Shown: in pieces, positions 20,236-32,138 of the stretch
Layout: every line of letters starts with the position of its first letter
Position numbering within the stretch: position 1 is the stretch's first letter
NCBI GenBank assembly: GCA_947172415.1
Contig: OX359193.1
Location: 2,536,501 to 2,600,500 of the forward strand
Length of the DNA stretch: 64,000 nucleotides
Reading direction: 5' to 3'
Source: Chondrosia reniformis
Lineage: Eukaryota; Porifera; Demospongiae; Chondrillida; Chondrillidae
The notes under the pieces: generated by a model
Told to the model about the DNA's origin: nothing
The model's input: the letters and a program-made list of their open reading frames with translations, nothing else
Database searches by the model: none
Translations under genes and position numbers: made by a program

Positions 20236-21832
20236 CTACCCACAAAGCAATTTGTGAATCTTGCGAAACGTACACACAAACTGGCATGTAGGAGCATTCA
20301 AGATTGTATGATTGCCTACCTTTCTCCAGCCCAACTTGGTTTTGGAGTACCTCATGGAGCCGAAGCTGCAATACACGCAACAAGGTTATACCTGAGTCAG
20401 CTACCACCTAGTCACATTCTTATGAAGCTTGATTTTGCCAATGCTTTTAATTCCATCAGACGTGACAAAATGCTTGTCTCTGTCAGAGATAGCTCCAGAA
20501 ATTTTTCCCTTTGTTTTTTCATCTTATTCCAGTACCTCCTATCTCCAATTTGGAAACACCACCATCTTGTCAGCTGAGGGCATTCAGCAAGGTGATCCCT
20601 TGGGTCCTTTGCTTTTCTGTCTCACTATCCATTCCCTTGTCAGTGAGCTGAAGTCAGAACTGAAGTTTTTCTATCTTGATGATGGTACCATTGCTGGCAC
20701 TGAATCAGACATATTGGATGACCTTAAATCCATTGAAAGAAATAGCAGAGATCTAGGCCTACACCTCAATCATAGTAAGACAGAACTGATTGGTAGTGCA
20801 GACTGTGGAGAACAAATCTTCTCCTGTGCCCCTGACCTCCATAGAGTTGACCCTTGCAATGCAGAGCTTTTAGGTTCCCCCATTGGTGACATGTCACATA
20901 CAGATAATGCCATCCTTGATAAGGTAAATAAGTTGAAAATCCTTAGTGACAGATTACTACACCTGTCAAAGCAAGATACCCTCTTTTTGATTCGTTGTGC
21001 ATTAGCTATTCCTAAAACTTTGTACCTCCTCCGCACTGCACAATGCTTTCACTCGCCCCTCCTTGAGGTGTTTGACCAGGAGTTTCGTTCCTTACTGAAC
21101 TTGACCCTTAACATCCCCTTTGAGGACCACCATACTTGGTTGCAGGCAACTCTCACTGTTGGCTGTGGTGGCCTTGGTGTTAGAAAGAGTGTTCAGCTGG
21201 CACCTTCTGCCTTTTTGGCCTCTGCTGCTGCCTCCTCACCACTGATCCAACAACTTCTACCTTCTTATGCCCCTAAAGAGGATGCTCTTAATCTGTGCCT
21301 TCAATCAGTGGATGGCCCTCCTCCATCTTCACCAAGAGACAGGAAACAACAGGCCTGGGATGAACCCCAGTTTAAAGCCACTTTTCACACCTTAATTGAA
21401 AGTGCTGGAAATAGCGTCAGTCGTGCCCGTCTCCTGGCGGCGAATGTGAAAGAATCTGGTGCATGGATCAATGCCTTGTCCATCTCCGCTGTTGGGTTAC
21501 ATATGAATGATGATGAGGTACAGCTTGCAACAGCCATTCATCTTGGTGCTCCAATTAGCCATCCATACAAGTGTCATCTTTGTGGACATGATGTTGACCA
21601 ATACACTACTCATGGCTTATCTTGCTATCGTAACACTGGACGGCACTTCAGACATGCAGCTATCAATAACATCATCCATCGGTCCCTGGCAACAGCTAAT
21701 ATTCCATCTTGGCTGGAACCATCAGGTCTCTCTAGGTCAGATGGGAAACGACCTGATGGTGTAACCATCACTCCCTGGACAAAGAGTCGCATCTTTATAC
21801 GGGATGCTACATGCATTGAAGAGCTGCAGTGA
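20236..21832 (+). pseudogene. R2-type retroelement Pol, best copy (YLDDG family)
   Basis: It codes for a reverse transcriptase plus C-terminal endonuclease of non-LTR type. In order: LGFGVPHGAEAAIHATR, MKLDFANAFNSIRRDKML (catalytic Asp, about 20422-20475), SAEGIQQGDPLGPLLF (about 20573), FYLDDGT (palm Asp pair, about 20667-20690), GGLGVRKSVQLAPSAFLASA (about 21167), a zinc knuckle CHLCGHDVDQYTTHGLSC (about 21570), RSDGKRPDGVTITPW and RDATC (PD-D nuclease remnant, about 21735-21815). A frame break at about 20480-20510 separates the first part from a 467-codon open frame (20429-21832). It ends early: the C-terminal tail seen at 26090-26330 is missing. The YLDD in place of YADD is a family trait, shared with the fragment at 37730. 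Confidence 0.82.
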
Positions 21833-21835
21833 CAT

Positions 21836-22305
21836 CTTCTGATGGCACGTTGAAGTCTCCGCCAACGGTATCGACCACATTGGAGTGGGAGGTGATGTCT
21901 TGAAGTGGGGAAAGCATTTTTGAAGTGTCGGCTCCTGGTAGGTACGGTGTTACTCCCTGACTCTGACGGTAAATGCTGTAATGAAGCTGTTGGGGTGAAG
22001 GCATGAAAGTCCATCGGTGGAGGAATCACAGAATAATCCAACATTAGAGAAACACATTTCTCAATTACTTCCTGTTGTAGTTGAGTTATTTTTACTTCCA
22101 GGGAGTGAAAACGTGCGATCAGGCAAGCTTCAACACCCGAGATTGTGTCTTTGAGGTCATCTAACCTTTGCAAAAGAGCACACAAACTATCTTGCAGAGG
22201 TGTTGACTGCTGGGTCTGATGCTGAGCTGGAGCTGCTGGTTCGAAAGTAAAAGGTACTTCAGACAGTGGTCCGGGAGGAGGGAGGCCCTTCAGGCTACTA
22301 AACAA
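21836..22305 (-). CDS. Hypothetical coiled-coil protein, possibly an exon or TE ORF1
   Basis: A minus-strand open frame starts at 22305. A Pro-rich N-terminus (LPPPGPLSEVPFTFEP) is followed by a heptad-like stretch, LCALLQRLDDLKDTISGVEA then FHSLEVKITQLQQEV (about residues 45-85), and a Ser/Pro-rich tail. From about 21930 other minus-strand frames look equally plausible, so the 3' end is uncertain. Tail-to-tail with the plus-strand retroelement. I do not recognise a family. An ORF1-like coiled coil or a host exon are both possible. Confidence 0.35.
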
Positions 22306-22639
22306 AACTGTGAATGTGACATATTGCTTGCATGTGCATTGTATACTGCTTAGCTACAAAGTTATAAATAAATCTTTTATTCCTATGTACTTAATTGGAC
22401 TTTTCCACTCTAAATAAACATTACACTTCGTTAAACAAACATTGCACCTCATTTGGTGCCATGGCTGGAGCAATGGAAAGTTCAATGGGTCTTTCACAAT
22501 AAACAGGTAGGAGAGTCCATTCTATATAAAGGATTGTACAACTATTTCAGTGACAAGCCAATCAACACAATACAGTTAACAGCCAATTTGTCACAATCAC
22601 AAAAGTCAAAAAGTAAACACCATAGAACCCTGAAATAAA

Positions 22640-22818
22640 TATGGGAAGGTGAAAACGCCGTTAAAGAAGAACTTAGATCCCTAAAGAAGAGCAACAAATA
22701 TGAAGAAGTTACTTTGCTGACAAAGAGGTTTCACATGCTTGAAAGAAATTACGACAAGCTGGCCAAAGAAAAAGAAGAAAGATTTCAAAAGAAATACATA
22801 TTCAAAAGCAGAGAAAGG
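22640..22818 (+). other. Possible small exon, Lys/Glu-rich
   Basis: An open stretch encodes KEELRSLKKSNKYEEVTLLT, then HMLERNYDKLAKEKEE, charged and helical in character, ending at a good GTATGT donor near 22819. A weak acceptor lies near 22640. No family recognised. The rest of 22306-23050 shows nothing. Confidence 0.3.
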
Positions 22819-23049
22819 TATGTTACAAACATTTTTGAAAATTTTCTAAATTACTACTAGAAGACAACAATGACGTTGAGCCAGCATTTGATAGGGAAAC
22901 AGCCTATTCACATTTCAAAAATATTAAACTGTACACCAGCCACCTTTGAGAGACCTCATTGGGTGAAATCACCACCCTAAAGTAACATCCCCTTCAATAC
23001 AAGGTCTATCACAGAATATAAAATGCTATATATTCTATACAAAAGCAAG

Positions 23050-24720
23050 TCTATATCAACCCCTTTTTCTCCGAAACATTACCTTGGCTACTCCAAAGGA
23101 ATTTATTTCAACTGTTTCTGACTTGTACTCCAATATCACGGGTATTGTCAGAACTAAATCATGGACAACTGAGCCTTTTCCAATGCAAACTGGCATATTC
23201 CAAGGAGATCCACTTTCAGTAGCCATTTTCAACACAGTTATGAATGACTGGCTGAAGCTATCTCCAGCTAGAGAGCATGGCTACTTTTTCACTACCTCCA
23301 CTCACACCAGCAAGTTACTACAATATGCAGATGACACCTGGCTCATTGGCGAAGCCCTGTACCACCACTGCCTTGTTGATGCTACATCCATCTGGTTTGA
23401 CTAGTCTGGCTTGAAAGCAAAATGTGTAAGCCTGGCATCCAAGCTTCTTCCACCAAACTATTCAATCCTAAATTTCAGCTAAATTCCCTTCACAGGTTAC
23501 GCATCCTTCAACTTCCTTGGAGAACTTATAGCCATCCACTATACCACAGACATCATGTATTATTAGGAATAACATTCTTTAAAGACTGGAATCCCTCCTA
23601 ACCCGTGTTAACCAAATCTTACTTAGCCATCAGCAGAAACTCCCAATGTACATAGATGCAATTTGCCCATGTCTCACCTGGGATTTGATTATCTCAGATC
23701 TACCCATCAGTTGTATTTGGGCTCTCTATATAGGAACCAGACACCTGAAGAAATGGTCTGGAATGGCAAAATCTACAACAACAACACATCTCTGGCTCCC
23801 TAAGTCTCCAACTGCCATCACCTACGAGAAGATAAGATGTGCTATTGCAGCATGACATCTAAGGACCCCAGAGTGAGATTCCTTGACAGCTGACAGACAC
23901 AGGCTGAAGCCACTGCCAAACGAGTAGTTGAAGTAATGCAAGAGGATACAGGTGCCTCCCGTAAGCAGTTTATTATATAATCCAAAGAGAAGATGGCTGC
24001 TGTAGATGCAACCAATAGGATTGGAAGTTACACAAGCCTCCAACTCCAAGGCCAAACAGTATATTTGTTTCAAGATAAGGAAGAAGAGCAATGGTCAAAG
24101 ACTATCACTAACCTGCCTGAACACATCTTCAAGTTTGCTCTGAACTCCATAACAAATACTCTCCCACACAATGTCAGCTTTCACATGTGGAAACAAATAC
24201 CATCATCATGTGCAAACTTCGTCCAAAAAGGCAGATTCTAGCGGTACAACAGCAGACACAATGCCATCTCTTTCTCTTTGTAAAGAAACCTCAAACAGTT
24301 GACCTCCCATTTGACTAGTATCAATTACTCCAACATGGTGCCCCAATGGATACTAGGCCTGACCTAGTAATTTGGAATGACAGAGAGAGGACTGCTGCCA
24401 TACTCGAACTCACAGTTCCCTTTGAGACAGGGTTTGAAGAAGCCATCTCAAGGAAAACCAATGGATATTCTGGCATGTCAGATGAATGCAGAAAGAATGG
24501 CTTTGATATCAAACTGATTGCTATTAAGATGGAAGCCAGGGATTCATCAATATGACTGGTTTAGCTAAACTCTCTCTACAGACAACACTTGCATAGAGGA
24601 ATCCTACAAGATCTGGTGCATGAAAAACTGGCAAAGTATATAGTTGCCATGAAGGACCTTAATAGTTCATATACAGTAATATACCTGTAAACTACCTAAG
24701 TGCTATGGCTAGACTACTAA
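23050..24720 (+). pseudogene. Non-LTR retroelement Pol relic, YADD family
   Basis: A second reverse-transcriptase family, read across several frames. GIFQGDPLSVAIFNTVMNDW (about 23190) and LLQYADDTWLIG (about 23316, palm Asp pair) are followed by LYIGTRHLKKWSGMAKSTTT (about 23727), FKFALNSITNTLPHNVSFHM (about 24129) and, in the frame starting at 24346, RPDLVIWNDRERTAAILELT (PD-ELT nuclease-like block). The order matches a family I recall from cnidarians and sponges with a C-terminal endonuclease. At least six stops or frame changes. The 5' part is missing. Confidence 0.72.
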
Positions 24721-24814
24721 ACTTACATGTTTTTGTAGAACACCTTTAGCAGTGTCCAGATCTCCAATAGCCCTCATATCCCTTTCCCACCCATCACCCT
24801 CTATTTTACTTTTT

Positions 24815-25095
24815 CTTGGCGTACGCTTGGCTGGCTTTTGTTTTCTAGCTTAAAATTAACTTTCTCTTCCTTTGTGTCAAACGTTGAACCAACGAAAAGG
24901 ATTTAGAAACAGACTATACTAATAATATGTAACGTAAAGCTTGCGCAAAAACGTTTTCTACAAAATATGGCCTTCGGACGGCCAGCAAGAGTCAACCGGA
25001 AATTGGTGAAGCCAAACAGCCAAGTAGTTCGAGTTTACTTAAGGGCTCCTGGTGCGCCACGAGTGTTTTTAAACTCGAACTACTTGTTGTAATGA
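24815..25095 (-). mobile_element. Family D element, reverse copy
   Basis: Reverse complement of 35032-35320: the outer hairpin (AAGTAGTTCGAGTTTAC at 25022, AACTCGAACTACTTG near 25072) with an inner GGCTCCTGGTGCGCC, followed towards the left by ACGTTTTCTACAAAATATGG and TAGCTTAAAATTAACTTTCT. The inner part of the composite (G, C, E) is absent. Confidence 0.75.
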
Positions 25096-25974
25096 GATGG
25101 GTAATATACATGAGCGGGTTAAAAAATATTAATATATAGCATAATATCGTTTGTTTACTTAAGTATATAGGCATATGACACCAATTTTTGTTCTTTGTAA
25201 TATGTGGCGCTACCTAAAGATACTTCCAACCAAGATTGATAGTTTTTAAGAAGTCTAATGCTGAAATAGAGCCACATAGATGTCTCACTATATAGAAGAA
25301 ATGGCAGAATCCTTCAGGAAAATCAATTATGTGAGTATATTGTAAATATATGTATATATATATTGCAGAAAAAGGGATTCATATATAGTTTAAAACATTC
25401 TGAAACTCACAATGATCATGATAATGAGTTGCAAACACCTCAAGCCAAAATGGAAAGATCTAAAATTGTCATTAAAACGTTAGCATGGCAGAGAACAAGG
25501 CTAAGAAATATAAAAGAAGACTTTGACTGCTACCATGAAGACACCCTCAGTGAAAGGGCATGCACGTGGTGTGAAGAAAAAAGAGAGAGGGCAGATGTAT
25601 CTAACAGACGTTTGCCAGAGACACAATTTGACAGGGCTTCCAAAGCCTAGGACTCCATGGATGTGTAGCCTCTATGTATCAGTACAACTTTCATAAACAA
25701 AGAATTGACCATTGTGTATTTAAAACTATTTCACTTACATTCAATCGTCAATTTCAGAGTTAAGAGTACATAGGCAAATTCATTTATATGTGGATCAGAA
25801 CGTCAAAATACATAAGTGTTAACAGTTAACAGTTAACACAAAGTTAGCACTTACCTGTTACCAGTTTTTGGTAAGAGTATGGTAACATATAACTGCTAGC
25901 ATTTTGTTGCTATAGAGCTTGGGGACCCATGGCCTTCATTGTATTTAAAGCTATGGACGCCACCCTTACCACTT
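25096..25974. other. Mostly non-coding; one unexplained open frame
   Basis: A plus-strand frame (25363-25650, 95 codons) directly follows a TTGCAG acceptor-like site. It encodes a charged protein with KTLAWQRTRLRNIKEDFDCY and CTWCEEKRERAD, which I cannot assign. It may be a host exon or TE remnant. The rest shows nothing. Confidence 0.3.
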
Positions 25975-26420
25975 GGCAGTTAACGATGTCATCCTGAGAT
26001 CTTTGGCTTTTGCTGTTCACCTGGGTGGATAGAAGGCATCCGGATGGTTCTACCTTCATGCCATGGCTAAGAGATTGTATCCTTATCTGGGATGTATATA
26101 AACTTATCTTCATACCATCCCACCAGCAGCTGGCTGTCAGAGAAGCAGGTGCTGTGGCAGCTCAAGCAGAACAATGGAAGGCAGGGAAGCATGTTGTACT
26201 AGTTGCTACACACCACTTCATCCCTCTGGCAATTGAGGTAACAGGAGTCTTTGATCCCCAAGCACACTTTCCTGTTCGAGCTTTGCCAGTGCAGCAGAGA
26301 AAAGTCAGGAGGGGCCTTGTCGTGCCACTACCTACTCCAAAGGATCGAAGTGTCTATCCAGAGAGGAATGCTACTGCAGTGAAGGACACATGCCTATGCA
26401 GTTTGTACGGATTTAACTAA
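25975..26420 (+). pseudogene. YLDDG-family retroelement, endonuclease/C-terminal fragment
   Basis: Encodes HPDGSTFMPWLRDCILIWDV (nuclease PD...D block, about 26037), then LAVREAGAVAAQAEQWKAGK (about 26130) and TGVFDPQAHFP (about 26238). It preserves the tail lacking in the copy at 20236-21832. The frame is open for 136 codons but starts mid-domain. No RT present. Confidence 0.68.
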
Positions 26421-26955
26421 TATATTTTGATTTGTCCAATTTGCATATGTATATAAGTCATCCTATGACGTATTTCATATTCTGAACTTTTAGGCTGGTT
26501 TTCTTTATTCATTTGTATTCATTCCCGATTATTTAATAAGAACAAGCAAAGTATTTAAGGGTAAAAACATTGGCCCATAAATTTGACACATTTTGCAGCG
26601 CTTCTTGTGGAAGAGTGTGGAATAATCATAGCCATTCCCAAAAAGTGGTATTCTTTTGCAACAAGCCTGAGGCAGTTATGCTTTAACAACATCACTTGAG
26701 TCAGTAAGAAGTATACGCAACGATATATGAGTTTTGGTGATGTAATAGAAACTACATCACCTTATAGATTTTCTATAGTTCAATGGCATTTTTATAGGTA
26801 TATAGACTTGGTCATCCGTTTTCTACCAAATGATAGACTGCATAAAATGAAGTTTATAAAACCTTCAGATAATATGCCCATTCTGTTACAAGGGAGTCAC
26901 ATGGATTAATTATATATATTATGTTGCTATGGTATTTTTTAACTTGAACTGTATA

Positions 26956-28561
26956 CAGTAACCCGGATAATCCACCCCCGCGTAATCCACCATACTGTCA
27001 AATCAACTGGAGTTTGCATAGAATGAATTCATTTGCATACTAGAAGTATCGATGTAATCCGTCAATAGCAGAATCCGTTATCTGCCATTATTTTCTCACT
27101 TCAATTGTGTATTATAGGTGGTTTCCACCTGCGTAATCTGCCACTTATATATGAAGTAGATCTAAGAGACGGCCTCAAGGCATTCCAGAAAAAAAGATAC
27201 AAGTGACTATATATAGAGGAAGAATTTGAGGGCAATGCAGAAGCAAATATCAGAATTGTTTTAAGGTAAGAGGGACGACTGAAATACAGCTATATATATA
27301 AGACACATCAATTGAAATTTAAATGTCTTAGGAAGCCAAAATTTGTGGAGGTTGAAGAAGAGTTATTGTAGTGGTTCTCAACAATGCAGGTAAAGAAAGC
27401 CCAAATCAACTATGCCATTCTACTTGAAAAGGCTAACACTTTTCACAACGATTGTGCAGAGTTCACAGTATCTTATGGTTGATTTAAATCCAGATATGGC
27501 ATTTCTTTTAAGATAATGCATGTAAAGTCAGCCTCTATCAATGCTGATACTAGTGCAGCCACCAGAAGTAAATTAATAGAAATCTGCAGCAGATTCAGTC
27601 ATAAGACATTTACAGTGTTGATGAAACAGGTCTACTTTTTGTGAATGCCACCAAGCAAGACTTTATCAAGGGGGGCTCAGCATGGTTGGAAGTAATGTAG
27701 AGATTGTGTAAATATGGCCCTCGGCATAAATGCTGTTTCATGAATTTCTGTCCAAGCACGAATATATATTTCTTATACCCACAACAAAAAGCTTGTATGA
27801 CTGGCTTCCTGTTCACAGAGTGGCTGCTTAGTTTTGATCAACACACATTCAAGGGTGCCATCAGGAAAATGACTGGCAAAATTGTCCATAGAAAAAGACA
27901 CAACGGTTTTTCGTCTGCTTGATGTGGAACTACTCTACCTGACACCAAATACAAAACGTCACCTGCAGCATCTTGATGTGAGGATTTTTCAAGGCCTGGT
28001 ATCCAAGATTATATTTAAAATATCTCCTAACTTCTTGACGAAGAAAGAATCCTGATATCAACTTGAAAGAAGCTATTCGTTTTTTAAATTAGCCTGTTGA
28101 AACATGTTACTCAAGCCCCAGTAAGCAACTGTTGGAAGGACATTGTTATCTTACCTGAACTCGAAGACCATGAACTAGAAGTTGATCCAATAGAGAAAGT
28201 TCATAGTCTTTTGAATGTTCCTCTTATTCAGGCTGCTAACTGCATACCAACTCACATTATGTAGATAGATGAAGAAGTAGAAACAGGAGAATTTACCATC
28301 AGATGATGACATTGTTGCAATGGTACAGAAGGAAGGGGAATGTGATGATGATAACAGTGTTACTGATGATGATGATGCGGACAGTCCCATTCCCATACTA
28401 ATGCAGGTTATTCATGCTGTAAAGGTTTTATAGCAGTTCTTTGATAGTAAGGCAGATAAGGAAAGCCGATGGGCAGTAGTAGATCACCAAAGGAAATTGA
28501 AAAAAAGTTTTAAGAAAGGAAGTCACAAACTCCCCTTATTTGACTATTATATTGCAGAATG
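26956..28561 (+). pseudogene. Tigger/pogo transposon relic with JRK-like transposase
   Basis: It begins TA-CAGTAACCCGGATAATCC at 26954, a pogo-type terminus. The transposase is broken into frames: CENPB-type helix-turn-helix remnants (about 27330-27480), then a DDE block with TVDETG-like SVDETGLLFVNATKQDF (about 27610), MTGFLFTEWLLSFDQH (about 27795), LTPNTKRHLQHLD (about 27940), ANCWKDIVILPELEDHELEV (about 28125) and an acidic tail ending FDYYIAE at 28561. The second catalytic Asp region is damaged. The right terminus was not found. No other Tigger transposase lies in the window to drive the nearby MITEs. Confidence 0.7.
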
Positions 28562-28990
28562 AACTCACAGTTTTTAACCCCATTTTATTTGGCTGACTGT
28601 AAATATTATTGAATAATATACATATATATACAGTGCAAGTTACAATATATTATATATATATATATATATAGATAGATAGGATATGGTATATCTGCCTCAA
28701 TATAATTTATCTATACTGATCCTTATAGGCACTACCCTATTGTATAGAAAAATGTAAATCACAACCTTCTGCCTTAAAAAGAAAATATTTTTTGAAGGAT
28801 TTTGGAATTTTAACTGCAGAACTTGATAAAAGGTTTACATTGAACTTCGATCGACTTCAAAGATTCTACACAATTGATACCATTGAACTACGATTAAGCA
28901 ACAAGCGTCTTACGATAAAATGACAGAGATTGTTTGTGCGAGTATGGAAAAATTACAATCGAAATTAGCTCTGTCAGTGATTCAATTTTG

Positions 28991-29048
28991 TATTTGGCTT
29001 TGAAATTATTAACACTTCTTGAAATGTTAATAATTTCAAAGCCAAATA
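28991..29048. repeat. Perfect 24-bp inverted repeat with 10-nt loop
   Basis: TATTTGGCTTTGAAATTATT-AACA (28991-29014) and its exact complement (29025-29048) leave a 10-nt loop. Surroundings 28562-28990 and 29049-29540 show no recognised gene. It could be a small-RNA precursor or a MITE core; nothing decides. Confidence 0.7.
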
Positions 29049-29559
29049 TACGAAGCAGTTGTTGGGGGTGTTGATTTTTATAACATCTTTTAACATGTAT
29101 AAATCGTCAGGTTTAATTTTCCATACCATTTCATACGTAATTCCATAGAAATTCGCTCCCTTCATCATGCAATATAGTGTGAACTTCGCGCAAAAGATTT
29201 TCGAACATCGCTCCTATTTCGATTGCAGTACGACCACATTCCCACACAATGTAAATGTTATTTTTGTACAAACCGTATATTGATTGAAATACTGAGCCTT
29301 ATCTATTTTGATTGCAAATGTATGTATAAGAATACTTTTATTCCATTACAGAATGTGTTACTGTGAAAAGGAGAAAACCTTTGGAGGAATGCTGTCCATT
29401 GCAACAAAAAAGATAAAAGAGATTAAAGTAAAAGAACACCTGCAGAAGTCGCTTTCTTGGTTAGGTGAGGTTGGTATTCACCCACTCTCTGTGAACGTTT
29501 ATATATATAGATATGATTCCCACCAAAATATTTAAGGTTCAATTTAAGGTTGGCGTACT

Positions 29560-30350
29560 TCTGCCTCTTCCGTCGCTCAGCTTCAACTGCAACTGCACTG
29601 GTCTCCCTTGTGACGAGTTCCTCATAAGAGCAAGCTAGTGTGTCAGGACCTGTTACATTCCAGGCCAGGAACTTCCCTGCTTTCCATGGCATGATGGATG
29701 CCCCATCTGGTCTTTTGCCATCCGAACAATAGAGGCCAGTGGGCTCAAGATAAAATGGGATCCGAGTCACATCAAGGGACCTCTTGACGATGTCGTTGAC
29801 AGTGGCATGGCAGGGATGTCAACCCTTACCATATCGACAAATGAGACTGTGGGTCCCTAAATGATCCACTTCAGACCTGCAGTAAAGGCACTGAAGTGGC
29901 CAGCAGAGGCAAGCCAAGGAGCAGCCCCACAGCGATCCTAGTAGTCTCATTATCCATCTGCAGGCCAAGGGGTGCTACTGGGAAGGCATTGGGCCAGGCA
30001 CCAACTTCCTTTCTGGCCACATCTAGAACCGTGTGCCAGGAACATAGGCTGATTCATGTAGAGTCTTGCAAGTGGCATCAACCCCTGCTGCATCCCATGC
30101 CTTTTGATGATGTGTGCTAGAGGGAGGAGGGGGGTGTTGATATACTTGGCTCCAACGAGAAAGACCTAACTTGATGTAGGGGTCTGGGAAGCCTTGCAGG
30201 CTTAGAGGGAGGATCTCCTGGAGCATTCCATTGCAGCCAGCAGCAGAGGCCAAAAAAGGCAGATAGTGCCAGTTGCACTGCAATCCTGATGCCAATGCCT
30301 CCCACTCCCACGGGGAGTGAGGCTTGTGCCCATGAGATTTTAGATTTCAT
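29560..30350 (-). pseudogene. YLDDG-family retroelement fragment, minus strand
   Basis: Read on the minus strand: VGVGGIGIRIAVQLALSAF (about 30310), LLQEILPLSLQ-like block (about 30220), SSTHHQKAWDAAGVDATCKT (about 30110), a decayed zinc knuckle near 29830, then PFYLEPTGLYCSDGKRPDGA (about 29755) and TRETSAVAVEAERRKRQKYA (about 29610). At least three frame changes. The palm is missing. It abuts the 3' side of Penelope-like copy 3 near 30350. Confidence 0.7.
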
Positions 30351-30352
30351 TT

Positions 30353-31258
30353 TCCTACATGCTATATGCCTATTCTGTAAAAAATCCTATAGGGGAACTA
30401 AACCTGAAGAGACCTTTGGATGAAGATACAGAAGTCTTTTCTTCCTTCTTTCATCTTCTTCTCCACAGCCGTTTCTGGGAATTCCACCCTTCATTAGTGA
30501 TCCTGGGAGTCTTTGTTTTTTCTTTATCTTGGTCTTCTGTGAATCCTTGGTTCTCTATGCTAAATCTAGGGGCCTTATATACACTGTTTTGGCGGCAAAA
30601 GTTAAATAACGTGTTAACTAAGACATATGATGAAATGTAATTTTATGAAAGGAATGTAGTCCAATTAACCTTTATGAATTAAATCTATTAGTAATCTTGT
30701 TTGTATAGGTAAAACAGACTCAGCATAACTATAGACACAAGTAGGACATATTATATAAGTCTACCCTTAGGTCTTACAGTAATAACATTTCTTTGGAGGT
30801 GGGGTAACACAATATGGGGTACCACAAAACAGTCCTTAAGCATACTAGCTACATTTTGCTTATACTTGATTCTAACTAGAGGCTGCTGGGATAGGAAGGT
30901 TTTTAAGGTTGATTTTAGGTTAAAATATTTGTAACTCTGCTTAATAAGCCTACTGTCTAACTGCAAACTTTTAGCCTGAAACTGGGAAGTCACTACATAT
31001 TATGGAATACCTAATTAGTTGTGAAATAAAGACACCATAGGCTGGGGTATTAGTAATATTACTATCTAAATGGCCCCGGGGGAAATTTACTATATCAAAG
31101 TTAAAGTCCTCTCACTTATCATATACTTTAGTGATAAATGGATTACTAGTAATGGTTATATCTAAGTCTAAAAAGGGAGATTTCCTAGGGCTGGTATTTG
31201 ACGTTTTAAGGATAAGTTCTTTGAGGTAAATGTCACCCATGCATTTTTGTCCATATAT
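30353..31258 (-). mobile_element. Penelope-like element (type 2), copy 3
   Basis: Minus-strand copy continuous from IYLKELILKTSNTSPRKSPF and LDLDITITS (about 31230-31130) through GVFISQLIRYS-like sequence to a 3' region shared with 10830-11327. It is the uninterrupted reference that shows where copy 1 was split. Catalytic motifs upstream of LDLDIT are lost where the LTR at 31260 begins. Confidence 0.7.
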
Positions 31259-31259
31259 A

Positions 31260-31548
31260 TGTAACCGTGCCGAATGTAAGGATGGCCGAGTCACTTAGTC
31301 ACAGGTGAACTCAAAGATAGAATTGGTTAGTCGTACAAACCTCAGTGTATAAAACTAGGTATTTGATGGACAAAGCTACAATGAAACAACTACAACAAAG
31401 AACAAATGGTGATACAGGCAAAAACAGGAAGGATTAAGTCATGAAGAGTGAAGTGCAAATGGTTATCAATAAACTCCATGTTTACACTAAATAAACTTAG
31501 CTAGGTGTTTTTAATTAGACACAATAGTCATGCGAGTGCACTATTACA
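31260..31548 (-). repeat. 3' LTR of a minus-strand gypsy element
   Basis: 289 bp bounded by TGTAA and TTACA (TG...CA ends with a 5-bp inverted repeat). On the minus strand it is preceded immediately by a purine run, AAGGAGGAGGGCAA (31549-31562), which serves as the polypurine tract priming second-strand synthesis. The 5' LTR is not seen. Confidence 0.72.
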
Positions 31549-31562
31549 TTGCCCTCCTCCTT
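31549..31562 (-). promoter_or_regulatory. Polypurine tract of the gypsy element
   Basis: AAGGAGGAGGGCAA read on the minus strand, adjoining the LTR edge. Position and purine content are those expected for LTR-retroelement plus-strand priming. Confidence 0.65.
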
Positions 31563-32138
31563 GAAGAGGATGTCTTTTCCGATTAATGGGATATAAAGTC
31601 ATCGAACTTGTCTGGAGGTTTGCAGTTCTGCTGAGGGTATCGGCTCAAGTGCTCAGATGGAGGTTGTACAGCTACAGCAGCATGATCCTGCTCAGGTATA
31701 TACCTTTAGAGTGATCCTCTGCCTCTACCAACTGGGGTTCAAAGTTGGATGGAGTAGTACGTGTGCTGGGGCTGAGGCAGCAGTCCTAGGAGGTTTTCCT
31801 CCTGGCTCTCGTGTCACAGGAAATCCAACTTCCCCACTTTACGGTATCCCCGTGTAGAATTCCTAGGACATTCGGTATCCGGATACCAAATATCCTCATG
31901 ATATGTAGTATCCCTGAAGGTACCCCCTCACGAAATATGGCACCCCTTCTTTCGCTGCAGATCGACGATTTGCTGCTATGCGCTCTTTGACACAATACAC
32001 TCAACAACTTCTCCACCTAACTCTTTTGACTATTTTGCGACCTCCACAATACGCGCAAAAACATCTACACTTCGACTTCACACTTCTATACGAACTTCCA
32101 CTCTTCAACATGGCGCTTCTATACGGACAAATATATAA

